Shown here: positions 1-6,194 of the stretch, piece after piece
How the letters are laid out: the number at the start of each line of letters is the position of its first letter
How positions within the stretch are numbered: position 1 is the first letter of the stretch
Assembly: GCA_024691625.1 (NCBI GenBank)
Contig: JAILNL010000060.1
Coordinates: 1 to 7,442, forward strand
Length of the DNA stretch: 7,442 nt
Source of the DNA: Schwartzia sp. (in: firmicutes)
GTDB taxonomy: Bacteria > Bacillota > Negativicutes > Selenomonadales > Selenomonadaceae
Direction of reading: 5' to 3'
Translations under genes and position numbers: made by a program
The notes under the pieces: model-generated
Told to the model about the DNA's origin: nothing
The model's input: only the letters and a program-made list of their open reading frames with translations
Databases searched by the model: none

Positions 1-721
1 CGGCCTCAATATTATATCGTTTACTTAGGGCGATTTTATAATTGTTTCGAAGCCATTCAAGCAAAATTAGTACTGCAGATTCAGTATCGTACACATCATC
101 ATTTATAGAACCAATCCATGCAAGCTTCAAACCCACAGAAGGATCCTCAAACTTAGGCCACAATACGCCCGGAGTATCCAGCAAATCCAAATCCTTACGC
201 AGACGAATCCACTGCTTGTCACGGGTAACACCCGGACGATTCTCTACCTTCGCCCGTGCCTTGCCTGCGAGACGATTAATCAAAGAAGACTTTCCTACAT
301 TCGGAATTCCGAGAATCATAGCTCGGGTAGCACGTACAAAAGCGCCCTTTTTCTCGTACATGGCATCCTTTTTCTTTGAAGCATTGGCTGTCAGCTGCAC
401 AAGCTCACGAATCCCCTGTCCCGTCACAGAATTCAAAGAAACAGCAGGTGTTCCGTTATCCTTGAACCATTTTATCCAATCCTTCAGCTGTCTACTGTCA
501 GCCAAATCAGCCTTATTCAGTGCGATGATATGGGGCTTGGATTTCAAAATCTCCTGAAACCACGGATTCCTGCTTGAAACAGGTACCCGTGCGTCAACCA
601 GCTCAACAACTACATCAACAAGCTTCAAATTTTCCTGTATCAGCTTTCGGGTCTTCTGCATGTGTCCCGGAAACCACTGAATCACAGGAATCTGTTTTAT
701 AATATTATCTGCATCCTGCAT
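1..721 (-). CDS. ylqF: Ribosome biogenesis GTPase YlqF/RbgA, 3' end cut by window edge
   Basis: This is a circularly permuted GTPase that in Bacillus acts in late assembly of the 50S ribosomal subunit (family knowledge). Seen here: the conserved N-terminal WFPGHM at residues 16-21; then G4 NKAD at 69-72; then, after it in permuted order, G1 GIPNVGKSS at 138-146, the PGVT switch region at 163-166 and G3 DTPG at 182-185. That G4-G1-G3 order is diagnostic. The frame stays open to the left edge, giving 240 residues; the Bacillus protein is about 280, so roughly 40 C-terminal residues lie outside. The ATG at 721 is chosen because WFPGHM follows closely and an AAGGAG lies about 12 bases upstream, a rather long spacing. 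The next gene to the right is divergent. Likely promoters lie in the repeat array at 778-888. Confidence 0.95.
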   Translation of the reverse strand, partial: MQDADNIIKQIPVIQWFPGHMQKTRKLIQENLKLVDVVVELVDARVPVSSRNPWFQEILKSKPHIIALNKADLADSRQLKDWIKWFKDNGTPAVSLNSVTGQGIRELVQLTANASKKKDAMYEKKGAFVRATRAMILGIPNVGKSSLINRLAGKARAKVENRPGVTRDKQWIRLRKDLDLLDTPGVLWPKFEDPSVGLKLAWIGSINDDVYDTESAVLILLEWLRNNYKIALSKRYNIEA

Positions 722-777
722 GCCTGCAATACACTCCTTAGTTTTTAATCATTATGAACAAATATAACACTAATTCT

Positions 778-807
778 ATTATAATGCCTTTAATCGAAGT
801 TTGCTAT
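778..807 (-). promoter_or_regulatory. Putative ylqF promoter in repeat unit A
   Basis: On the minus strand a perfect -10 TATAAT occupies 783-778. The hexamer 18 bp upstream (807-802) is ATAGCA, a poor -35. The expected start near 771 would give a leader of about 50 bases before the ylqF ATG. The same spacing holds in the sister copies at 859-888 and 6077-6106, which supports the reading, but this is pattern inference only. Confidence 0.45.
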
Positions 808-858
808 GGGCAAACTTTCCTCTGTGGCATTTCAACGAGGCAGAACATAGTCTGCCGA

Positions 859-888
859 GTTATAACGCCTTTATTCAAGTTTTGCCAA
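859..888 (-). promoter_or_regulatory. Possible second ylqF-directed promoter in repeat unit B
   Basis: On the minus strand TTGGCA (888-883) is followed after 18 bp by TATAAC (864-859). The hexamers are moderately good and the arrangement is identical to that at 6077-6106. It points toward ylqF, whose ATG is about 140 bp away, so transcripts from here would carry the unit A and middle hairpins in the leader. Activity is unproven. Confidence 0.3.
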
Positions 889-950
889 AGACAAAACTTT
901 CTCTAGAGATCGCAAAATTTTGGGAAAAATCACTTCATCACTGAAAAACA

Positions 951-980
951 TGATATAGAATCCAAAAAACATGCTATAAT
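951..980 (+). promoter_or_regulatory. Tandem extended -10 motifs upstream of the CNNM gene
   Basis: The better site is TGC-TATAAT at 972-980, a full TGn extended -10, with no clear -35 at the proper distance. A second, weaker TGA-TATAGA lies at 951-959, exactly 21 bp upstream. Both sit in a direct repeat that begins AAAAACATG (944-952 and 965-973). The expected start from the downstream site is near 987, leaving a leader of about 30 bases before the TTG start at 1018. Confidence 0.55.
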
Positions 981-1017
981 AATAGGAAAAAATTTTATAA
1001 AAGGTTGTGTTGGAATA

Positions 1018-2337
1018 TTGAATCCCTATGAACTAGGATTTGGAATTTTCTTTGTCTTAATCTGCGTTATCATCAACGGTGTTTTGGTTCTTATTGAGAC
1101 AGCTATAAACGAGAGCAGCAAGAGCCAGTTGGACAGATTGCTTGACGAGGGCTATGCTTCTGCCCGCAAAGCACTGGATATTCTTGATAATCCCGGTACT
1201 CTGCTGACTGTCGTGCAGATAGGCATTACGCTGACCGGTATTGTTACAGGTGTTATTCTGGGCGTAAAGATTGCCCCGATTATTTCGCCGTTGATTAATA
1301 TACAATATTCCTTCTGTCTTTCGGTAGGCTTATGTATCGCAGTTACGACATTTTTTAGTATCATACTCGGAGAATTTCTGCCTAAAAAGATTGCGCTGCA
1401 GAATCCTGAATCTGTTTTACTGGACCATATCACATTGCTGGAGTATCTTGAGCGTTTCTCTACTCCATTTGTAAAATTCCTGTCCGGGACGGCCGACAGG
1501 CTGCTTCTGCTTGTGGGAATAAATCCTCAGATTGACGATACGGTCACCGAGGACGAGGTAAAGGATTTAATTGAGCAAGGAACAGAGGACGGCACCTTCG
1601 AAAAAACAGAGCAGCACATGGTTGACCATATTTTCCGTATGAGCGACCAAACAGCATACTCTTTGATGACTCCACGTACGCAGATGCTGTGGCTGGATTT
1701 GGAGGACACGCCTGAGTATAACCTGAAGCTTATCCAAAAGAATCCTGACATAGTCTTCCCTGTTGGAAGAAATAACCTGGATGATTTTTGCGGTATTATT
1801 TATGCGAAGGATTTGCTTAATGCTGCAATTGATAAAAAATCACTTAACATCGAAGATTACCTGCAGAAGCCGTTGCTTATCCCCCGCTCTATGGAAACAT
1901 TCCGTGTCATGGCAAAATTTCAGGAAAGCGGAGTGCATGAGGCTGTTGTACTGGATGAATACGGCGGTGTCATAGGATTTATTACTCTCAATGATATTCT
2001 CGAAGAAATTATCGGCAATACGCTTGATCAGGATGATAATAAGCTTCCGGGCATATCTCTTATCGAGGAAAATAAATGGCGCATAAGCGGGCTGTGCGAT
2101 ATTGATGATTTTAAGGATAAATTTGATATTGAAGTACTCCCTAACGAAGAAAAAGACCACTACCAGACTATGGGTGGTTTCCTGACTTCCGACTTTGGAT
2201 ATATTCCGAAGGTCGGCGAAAAGTTCCAGTGGAATGATTTTACGTTCAAAATAACAAAACTCGACAGAGCGCGTATTGACCAGTTCATTATGGAATACAC
2301 GCCCAAACATGAAATTGACGAAGAAGATGAGGATTAA
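1018..2337 (+). CDS. CNNM / CBS / CorC-HlyC family membrane protein (hemolysin-C-like)
   Basis: A 439-residue integral membrane protein of the family often named hemolysin C, TlyC or YrkA/YhdP; characterised members act in divalent cation (Mg2+) efflux or homeostasis, not haemolysis. The CNNM (DUF21) membrane domain covers about residues 1-170, with hydrophobic segments near 8-28, 62-88 and 96-118 and the conserved GEFLPK at 118-123. A linker with TEDEVKDLIE (177-186) follows, then a CBS pair from MTPRTQ (217-222) through the VLDEYGGVIGFIT stretch (311-323) to about 335, then a CorC_HlyC C-terminal domain (about 345-425) and an acidic tail. This is the full family length. The start is TTG; no in-frame ATG or GTG lies near it, and an AAAAGG lies about 13 bases upstream, so initiation may be weak. 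The stop touches the terminator at 2337. Ligand specificity cannot be read from the sequence. Confidence 0.93.
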   Translation: MNPYELGFGIFFVLICVIINGVLVLIETAINESSKSQLDRLLDEGYASARKALDILDNPGTLLTVVQIGITLTGIVTGVILGVKIAPIISPLINIQYSFCLSVGLCIAVTTFFSIILGEFLPKKIALQNPESVLLDHITLLEYLERFSTPFVKFLSGTADRLLLLVGINPQIDDTVTEDEVKDLIEQGTEDGTFEKTEQHMVDHIFRMSDQTAYSLMTPRTQMLWLDLEDTPEYNLKLIQKNPDIVFPVGRNNLDDFCGIIYAKDLLNAAIDKKSLNIEDYLQKPLLIPRSMETFRVMAKFQESGVHEAVVLDEYGGVIGFITLNDILEEIIGNTLDQDDNKLPGISLIEENKWRISGLCDIDDFKDKFDIEVLPNEEKDHYQTMGGFLTSDFGYIPKVGEKFQWNDFTFKITKLDRARIDQFIMEYTPKHEIDEEDED

Positions 2338-2380
2338 AAAAATCTCCATTCAGCAGATATCTGTTGGATGGAGATTTTTT
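2337..2380. terminator. Bidirectional rho-independent terminator between converging genes
   Basis: Positions 2337-2356 pair with 2361-2380 around an ATAT loop (2357-2360): a 20-bp stem, with G-T pairs at 2350/2367 and 2353/2364. The outer part is an A run on the left and a T run on the right, so either strand ends in a U tract after the GC-containing stem. It begins at the last base of the CNNM stop codon and ends 4 bases from the permease stop, so it serves both transcripts. Confidence 0.92.
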
Positions 2381-2384
2381 ACGT

Positions 2385-3131
2385 TCATTTCCACGAGCAA
2401 AACGTTTTTTCGAGCAAATCAAATATGCAGAAAACAGTCAGTCCGAGCAGACTCAGAACTATGATTCCTGCGTACATTTCAAGGTAGTTAACCCTGAGCC
2501 AGGCATCCATAATGAAATAGCCGAGACCGTACTTCGTTCCGAAGGTTTCAGTAAAGAAAAGAACTGATATGCTGGTTGCGGTACTGATACGAAGTGCCGT
2601 CAGCAATCTTGGCAGCGATGCCGGCCATAAAATATCGAAAAATATGTCCTTAAACGAAGCCCCCAAAGATTTCAACGGATAATACAGCTCCTCGGAGATT
2701 TCATGTATGCTGTCGCGGATTGACAATACTATCTGGAAAATGATAATTGCAAAGATAATCAATACCTTGGAGACATCCCCGGTTCCAAACAATAGCATAA
2801 CAATCGGAAGCAGCGCGACCTTAGGAACCGGATAAAGCAGGTAAACAAGCGGTGAGCAAAGGCGCTCAATCCTTGGAAAATATCCTATGCATATTCCAAG
2901 CGGAACTCCTATAAGCACCGCACACACAAGCCCCGTTAGTATTCTGTAAAGGCTCTGCAGCAGATGTACTGAAATCATGGTTCCAAAAATCATATACAAT
3001 TTTTGAAAGACCTTTACAGGGTGCGGAATGATTGGAAGATTTACAATCAGTGCAAAAATCTCCCAGCAGATTAAAATGATAACAAACCCTGCAAGGCATG
3101 ATAAAAACGATGTATTTACCTTGTTATTCAT
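2385..3131 (-). CDS. ABC transporter permease, NitT/TauT (SsuC/TauC-like) family
   Basis: A 248-residue inner-membrane permease of an importer of the nitrate/sulfonate/taurine/thiamine-precursor group. It has about six hydrophobic segments: roughly 8-31, 64-84, 93-115, 120-138, then two after residue 178. The cytoplasmic EAA loop that docks on the ATPase is at about 147-177, with the conserved glycine at 157 and an LP near 173-174. PVPKVALLP (101-109) is typical of SsuC/TauC-type permeases. The ATG at 3131 overlaps the stop of the ATPase gene by 8 bases (ATGAATAA), which implies translational coupling. It is the last gene of the unit, with the terminator 4 bases beyond its stop. One permease gene implies a homodimer in the complex. 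The substrate is unknown. Confidence 0.93.
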   Translation of the reverse strand: MNNKVNTSFLSCLAGFVIILICWEIFALIVNLPIIPHPVKVFQKLYMIFGTMISVHLLQSLYRILTGLVCAVLIGVPLGICIGYFPRIERLCSPLVYLLYPVPKVALLPIVMLLFGTGDVSKVLIIFAIIIFQIVLSIRDSIHEISEELYYPLKSLGASFKDIFFDILWPASLPRLLTALRISTATSISVLFFTETFGTKYGLGYFIMDAWLRVNYLEMYAGIIVLSLLGLTVFCIFDLLEKTFCSWK

Positions 3132-3879
3132 TTAATTCCTTCTCTAACAGCAGACGCAGATTATAAACGAATTTCAAATATTCTTCAGACTGTACTATAT
3201 CCTTGCGGCCAAAAAACGGATTTTGAATGATAGAAAGAATTTTCCCGGGATGCTTTGAAAACACAATAATCTGCTGGCCCAGAAAAACGGCCTCTTCGAT
3301 AAAGTGCGTGACAAAAACGGTTGTCACGGAAACTTCCTTCCAAAGAGAGAGAAATACCTTCTGAATGGATTCTCTTGTTATAACATCCAGTGATGAAAAT
3401 GGCTCGTCCATCAATAAAATGTCAGGCCGGAGCAAAAAGACACGTGCAAGCCCCACCCGCTGCTGTTCTCCACCGGATAACTGCATCGGATATCTTTCGA
3501 GTTTGTCCTGCAGGCCAAGTTCATTGATTAAAGACTCTTCTGTTTTTTTGCGAGAATCAAGCGGAATGTTTTTTATTTTGCATCCCAGCTCAATGTTTTC
3601 CTTTACTGTTTTCCAAGGAAGCAGACCGAACCGCTGCGGCATAAAACCGATATTTATTTCACGTGGGTTCACGGCTTCACCGTTAACAGTAATTTTACCG
3701 TTGTATCCGTTTTTCTGAAGCCCTGCAATACAGCGAAGGAACGTTGATTTGCCGGAGCCTGACGGCCCAATTACGGCACATGTCGTCCCTTTATCTATAC
3801 CGCATGAAATATCCGTAATAGCAGGAATCAGACCTTCATCCGACTGATATGAAGCAGACAGATTAGAAATAGTAATCAT
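3124..3879 (-). CDS. ABC transporter ATP-binding protein, NitT/TauT (SsuB/TauB-like) family
   Basis: A 251-residue nucleotide-binding subunit that powers import by the neighbouring permease and lipoprotein receptor. All key motifs are intact: Walker A GPSGSGKST at 38-46, Q-loop Q82 in GFMPQRFGLLPW, signature LSGGEQQR at 134-141, Walker B ILLMDEP at 154-160, D-loop SSLD at 162-165 and switch H192. The FGLLPW segment after the Q-loop and the overall length fit SsuB/TauB/ThiZ-type ATPases. Its ATG directly follows the TAA of the receptor gene (TAAATG) and only a weak purine-rich site precedes it, so translation is probably coupled. Its 3' end overlaps the permease start by 8 bases. Confidence 0.95.
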   Translation of the reverse strand: MITISNLSASYQSDEGLIPAITDISCGIDKGTTCAVIGPSGSGKSTFLRCIAGLQKNGYNGKITVNGEAVNPREINIGFMPQRFGLLPWKTVKENIELGCKIKNIPLDSRKKTEESLINELGLQDKLERYPMQLSGGEQQRVGLARVFLLRPDILLMDEPFSSLDVITRESIQKVFLSLWKEVSVTTVFVTHFIEEAVFLGQQIIVFSKHPGKILSIIQNPFFGRKDIVQSEEYLKFVYNLRLLLEKELNE

Positions 3880-4830
3880 TTAAAAAAGTCCCTTAACCAC
3901 TAAATCCTGATAAGAATATTTATCTGAAACAAGCTTCTTGCTGTACAGCCAATCCATACATTCGCTGATATCCTTTTCCTTCGGAAGTTCAGCTTTGTGA
4001 TAAGCCGGCAGCTTCAAAGCATTTTTTGCTTCGGAAGGGAATCCGTTTTTCTCAATGATAAAGTCAATATATTTTTCACGGTCCGTAGAAGCCAAATAGT
4101 CTACAGCTTTGTTATAAGCACGGTAAACAGCTGCAATTTCACTGTTTTTGTCCTTTACCGCAGTTTTGGTGAACATCATAACGCCGGGATTAATTCCCAA
4201 TTCTGCAGAATCCGTTACGAACTTACAGCCGTGAAATATTGCAATGCTTGCCATTGGTTCAGGAAGCGTTGCTGCTGCCAGCTTTCCGTTCTGCAGCATT
4301 TCAAGGCGAAGTGGAATCTGAGGAATAACAACCTTTTCGATATCTGTATCCGGCATATTGTTTTTAGCCAGTATCTGATCTGTTACATACTCAATAATCG
4401 TATTTTTCGATACAGCGACATCTTTGCCTTTAAGTGCGCTGACTCCGTTTGCCAAATCAACAGATTTACCTGCGACAAGACGGTAGTTTCCGTCTGTCAT
4501 GGACGTAACGCATACATCGAATCCACCGGATTTTGCAAATGCGACTGCCAGAAGGTCAGATACAGCACCATCCAGGTTTCCGCTCTGCATAGCAGCATCT
4601 CTGTCCATTGCGCTTTTGAAGGGCATAAGTGTAACCTCAACGCCCTCTTCCTTAAAATAGCCGTTCTTCTCGGCAATAATGAACGGAATAGAATCCGTAT
4701 CAGGCATTAAACCGATAACAATCTGTTTCTTACTTTGCGAACGTGTATCTGCCTTCTTTTCGGAGTTTGAAGCTCCGCATCCCGTAATCAAAAATGTAAC
4801 AAGCAATAACAGTGCAGCTATTTTTTTCAC
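3880..4830 (-). CDS. ABC transporter substrate-binding lipoprotein, NitT/TauT family
   Basis: A 316-residue solute receptor, tethered by lipid outside the cytoplasmic membrane, that delivers ligand to the permease. The signal peptide is residues 1-17: KK, then a leucine-rich core, then lipobox ITGC with lipidated C18. A polar linker follows, then a periplasmic-binding-protein fold of the SsuA/ThiY/NMT1 type. Family traits are the opening IVIGLMPD strand, an IAEKNGYFKEEGVEV helix-turn near 53-67 and the GNLDGAVSD pocket segment near 89-97. The start is GTG, supported by a perfect AGGAGG 10 bases upstream and by the signal peptide beginning right there. It lies 24 bp after the coiled-coil gene and abuts the ATPase gene. 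Ligand could be a sulfonate, a thiamine precursor or another small molecule; the sequence does not decide. Confidence 0.92.
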   Translation of the reverse strand: MKKIAALLLLVTFLITGCGASNSEKKADTRSQSKKQIVIGLMPDTDSIPFIIAEKNGYFKEEGVEVTLMPFKSAMDRDAAMQSGNLDGAVSDLLAVAFAKSGGFDVCVTSMTDGNYRLVAGKSVDLANGVSALKGKDVAVSKNTIIEYVTDQILAKNNMPDTDIEKVVIPQIPLRLEMLQNGKLAAATLPEPMASIAIFHGCKFVTDSAELGINPGVMMFTKTAVKDKNSEIAAVYRAYNKAVDYLASTDREKYIDFIIEKNGFPSEAKNALKLPAYHKAELPKEKDISECMDWLYSKKLVSDKYSYQDLVVKGLF

Positions 4831-4854
4831 TTTATATTATCCTCCTGTATGGGT

Positions 4855-5646
4855 TTAATTTGCTGATGAAAAACTCTCAAAAATCTTTGTCATTTCTTTG
4901 AAGTAATACAGTGCTTTGGAAATTATACCTGCGTTACTCTCGTACAGCTCCGTTGCCTCATCCTGTATTTTTTCCACGCGTTCCTGCATTTCCTGCAGCT
5001 GCTGTACTTTTTCATTTACTTCGTGAATAATCTCCGCAGACTGGCGCAATGCATTTTCAACGTCGTGCAATTCATTTTGGGCTTTCTCATATGTTGTAGT
5101 ATTTTCCTTCTGCTCCTCCTGACGCTTCTTTTCCTTTCCGCTTACTTTATCCCAAACCTTATCTATCGCGGAAGCATTATCTGATTTCTTTTTTATTTCA
5201 TCATTTCGTTTTTTCGCTCCGGCAGCTTCGGCTTCTAATTGCTTTTTGCGCTGCTCCAGTGCTTTCTTTTCAATCTCAAGATTCTCTTTTTCTCTACTGA
5301 GAGCTTCTTTTTTCTTCTTTATGTCTGCTTCCTGCTCACGCATTGACTGAATTTGCCGCAGTTGTTCGTTTTCGCTAATCTGCTGGCGGTCATTGAAATA
5401 TCCGAACAGGAAAAAACTGCACATTACAGAAAAGAAAAACAATACGATAACCATCAAATATTTTTTCCACTGAGGCTTTTTGCTATCATCAGATGGTTTT
5501 TTATTGCCGGGTAAAGTCGTTTTCTGTTGAGGCAGTTCACGGAATGAGCTTTTCGACTCCTGGACTGCAGGCATATACTGCGTTTTTTCGTCTGCCAGGG
5601 CAGAAATCTTTTCCGTATCAAATGTCGAATCTTTATTATTGTTCAT
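4855..5646 (-). CDS. Membrane-anchored coiled-coil protein of unknown function
   Basis: I do not recognise a named family. The 263-residue protein has a polar N-terminus (1-62) ending in a lysine-rich stretch, one membrane segment at about 63-84 that is rich in Phe, Val and Leu, then a long charged coiled coil rich in Glu, Lys and Gln at about 90-155 and again at 175-240, and a short Phe-rich amphipathic tail. By the positive-inside rule the N-terminus is cytoplasmic and the coiled coil extracytoplasmic (inference). There is no signal peptidase site, catalytic motif or cysteine cluster. The ATG at 5646 is preferred over an in-frame ATG at 5700 because GGAAGGAAAG lies about 10 bases upstream and the longer form overlaps the preceding gene by 65 bases. 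With this start the overlap is 11 bases. It may scaffold an envelope complex, but nothing here shows a partner. Confidence 0.8.
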   Translation of the reverse strand: MNNNKDSTFDTEKISALADEKTQYMPAVQESKSSFRELPQQKTTLPGNKKPSDDSKKPQWKKYLMVIVLFFFSVMCSFFLFGYFNDRQQISENEQLRQIQSMREQEADIKKKKEALSREKENLEIEKKALEQRKKQLEAEAAGAKKRNDEIKKKSDNASAIDKVWDKVSGKEKKRQEEQKENTTTYEKAQNELHDVENALRQSAEIIHEVNEKVQQLQEMQERVEKIQDEATELYESNAGIISKALYYFKEMTKIFESFSSAN

Positions 5647-6046
5647 CCGTCGTATTCTTTCCTTCCCGAACCGCCCCGTGTTCCTTCTGCATGGTCTCAC
5701 ACAGCCGGCGCAGAGACCACATTATATTGAACGGGGTAACAACAGCTTTATATTTAATCATAGGAACATTTTCGAGTTTCATGCCGGATAAAAATTTATC
5801 CAGTCGTTTGTCATTCAGCTGCGCGAAAATCAGCACCTCATCCGAAAAAGAAAAGGTATCTTCCCTATTTTCCTTTGCAGGCAGAAATCCTCTTCTGCCC
5901 AAAAGAAAACCTATCTTTTGATTCCAGTTTTCAAAAGGGACAATCTGATTTTCTATATTCATTTTGCGGCAGATAGATTTTATCTTATTTACAGCTTCAT
6001 CATCCGTGAAATTGTATAATAAAACCTTTTCCTTTAACTGTGCCAT
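5636..6046 (-). CDS. DUF3783 domain-containing protein
   Basis: A 136-residue, probably cytoplasmic protein. The N-terminus (KEKVLLYNFTDDE, 5-17) and the C-terminal half, about 68-122 (VLIFAQLNDKRLDKFL then IKYKAVVTPFN and a helix ending at KEH), match my memory of DUF3783 proteins of anaerobic bacteria, a family without known function. There are no membrane segments, metal motifs or catalytic signatures. The ATG at 6046 is chosen over upstream ATGs at 6064 and 6106: homologous proteins begin near the VLLYNF strand, a GGTGAT ribosome site lies about 10 bases upstream, and the 6106 start would put coding sequence through the promoter and repeat. It is the first gene of the five-gene unit and overlaps the next gene by 11 bases. 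In older literature-free terms it is simply a conserved hypothetical. Confidence 0.82.
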   Translation of the reverse strand: MAQLKEKVLLYNFTDDEAVNKIKSICRKMNIENQIVPFENWNQKIGFLLGRRGFLPAKENREDTFSFSDEVLIFAQLNDKRLDKFLSGMKLENVPMIKYKAVVTPFNIMWSLRRLCETMQKEHGAVREGKNTTDEQ

Positions 6047-6076
6047 GTTATGTCTAATCACCATCCCTAAATAAAC

Positions 6077-6106
6077 ATTATAGCGCATTAATTCAAGTTT
6101 TGCCAA
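6077..6106 (-). promoter_or_regulatory. Promoter for the five-gene DUF3783-to-transporter unit
   Basis: On the minus strand TTGGCA (6106-6101) precedes a perfect TATAAT (6082-6077) by 18 bp. The expected start near 6070 gives a leader of about 24 bases to the ATG at 6046. It lies between the malic enzyme terminator and the first gene, which fits a new transcription unit. The promoter lies wholly inside a copy of the dispersed repeat. No operator or riboswitch is visible. Confidence 0.7.
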
Positions 6107-6108
6107 AG
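6077..6108. repeat. Dispersed repeat copy C
   Basis: Positions 6078-6108 match 860-890 at 28 of 31 bases, with 18 consecutive identical bases (6091-6108 against 873-890). Unlike unit B, the right arm of the hairpin is not kept here. After it, 6129-6135 again reads TTATAAC, the block that precedes unit B at 860-866, suggesting a remnant of a second unit boundary. Confidence 0.7.
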
Positions 6109-6141
6109 GAAGACATCATTTGCCTGGTTATAACATAAGAA

Positions 6142-6181
6142 AAGCCTTCCTGTTGCATAAATACACAATCCAGGAAGGCTT
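6142..6181 (-). terminator. Rho-independent terminator after the malic enzyme gene
   Basis: An 11-bp perfect stem pairs 6142-6152 with 6171-6181 (AAGCCTTCCTG with CAGGAAGGCTT) around an 18-base loop. Read on the minus strand it is followed by a short interrupted T tract (TTTTCTT overlapping the stem end). It starts 14 bases after the malic enzyme stop and separates that gene from the next promoter. The long loop and imperfect T tract suggest partial read-through is possible. Confidence 0.8.
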
Positions 6182-6194
6182 AGACCGTTCTTTA

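Larger units (their letters stand above)
778..900. repeat. Array of three ~40-bp hairpin repeat units
   Basis: Three related units begin at 786, 827 and 867, so the periods are 41 and 40 bp. Each starts with a GCnTTT...TC/CAA-like block and continues into a hairpin. Unit A pairs 797-804 with 810-817 (8 bp, loop 5). The middle unit pairs 839-844 with 851-856 (6 bp, loop 6). Unit B pairs 877-884 with 892-899 (8 bp, loop 7). Stem sequences differ between units but both arms change together, for example AAGTTTGC/GCAAACTT against AAGTTTTG/CAAAACTT. A TTATAA block precedes units A and B. A diverged further copy lies at 6077-6108. No open reading frame of note lies here. Confidence 0.75.

Noticed and set aside
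42..557. Long plus-strand open frame opposite ylqF
   Set aside because: It is antisense to a clear YlqF reading frame with all G motifs; its translation is low-complexity and resembles no family.
786..900. Possible small CRISPR array (three units about 40 bp apart)
   Set aside because: The units are related along their whole length, with no conserved-repeat/unique-spacer pattern, and no cas genes are present.
912..921. Palindrome CAAAATTTTG as an operator
   Set aside because: A 10-bp AT-rich palindrome is expected by chance in this composition, and nothing else supports it.
3997..4710. 237-codon plus-strand open frame opposite the solute receptor
   Set aside because: The minus-strand frame has a signal peptide, lipobox, ribosome site and family motifs; the plus-strand product is Cys- and aromatic-rich without pattern, a typical shadow.
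4831..4854. Riboswitch or separate promoter before the solute receptor gene
   Set aside because: Only 24 bp separate the two genes, just enough for the ribosome site; no aptamer could fit.
5647..5700. Longer coiled-coil protein starting at 5700
   Set aside because: It would overlap the DUF3783 gene by 65 bases and add an Arg-rich leader, while a good ribosome site supports 5646.
6047..6106. Upstream starts for the DUF3783 gene at 6106 and 6064
   Set aside because: The 6106 start would translate through the -10 box and repeat; the 6064 start would lie only a few bases after the expected transcript start with no properly spaced ribosome site. The family begins near the VLLYNF strand.
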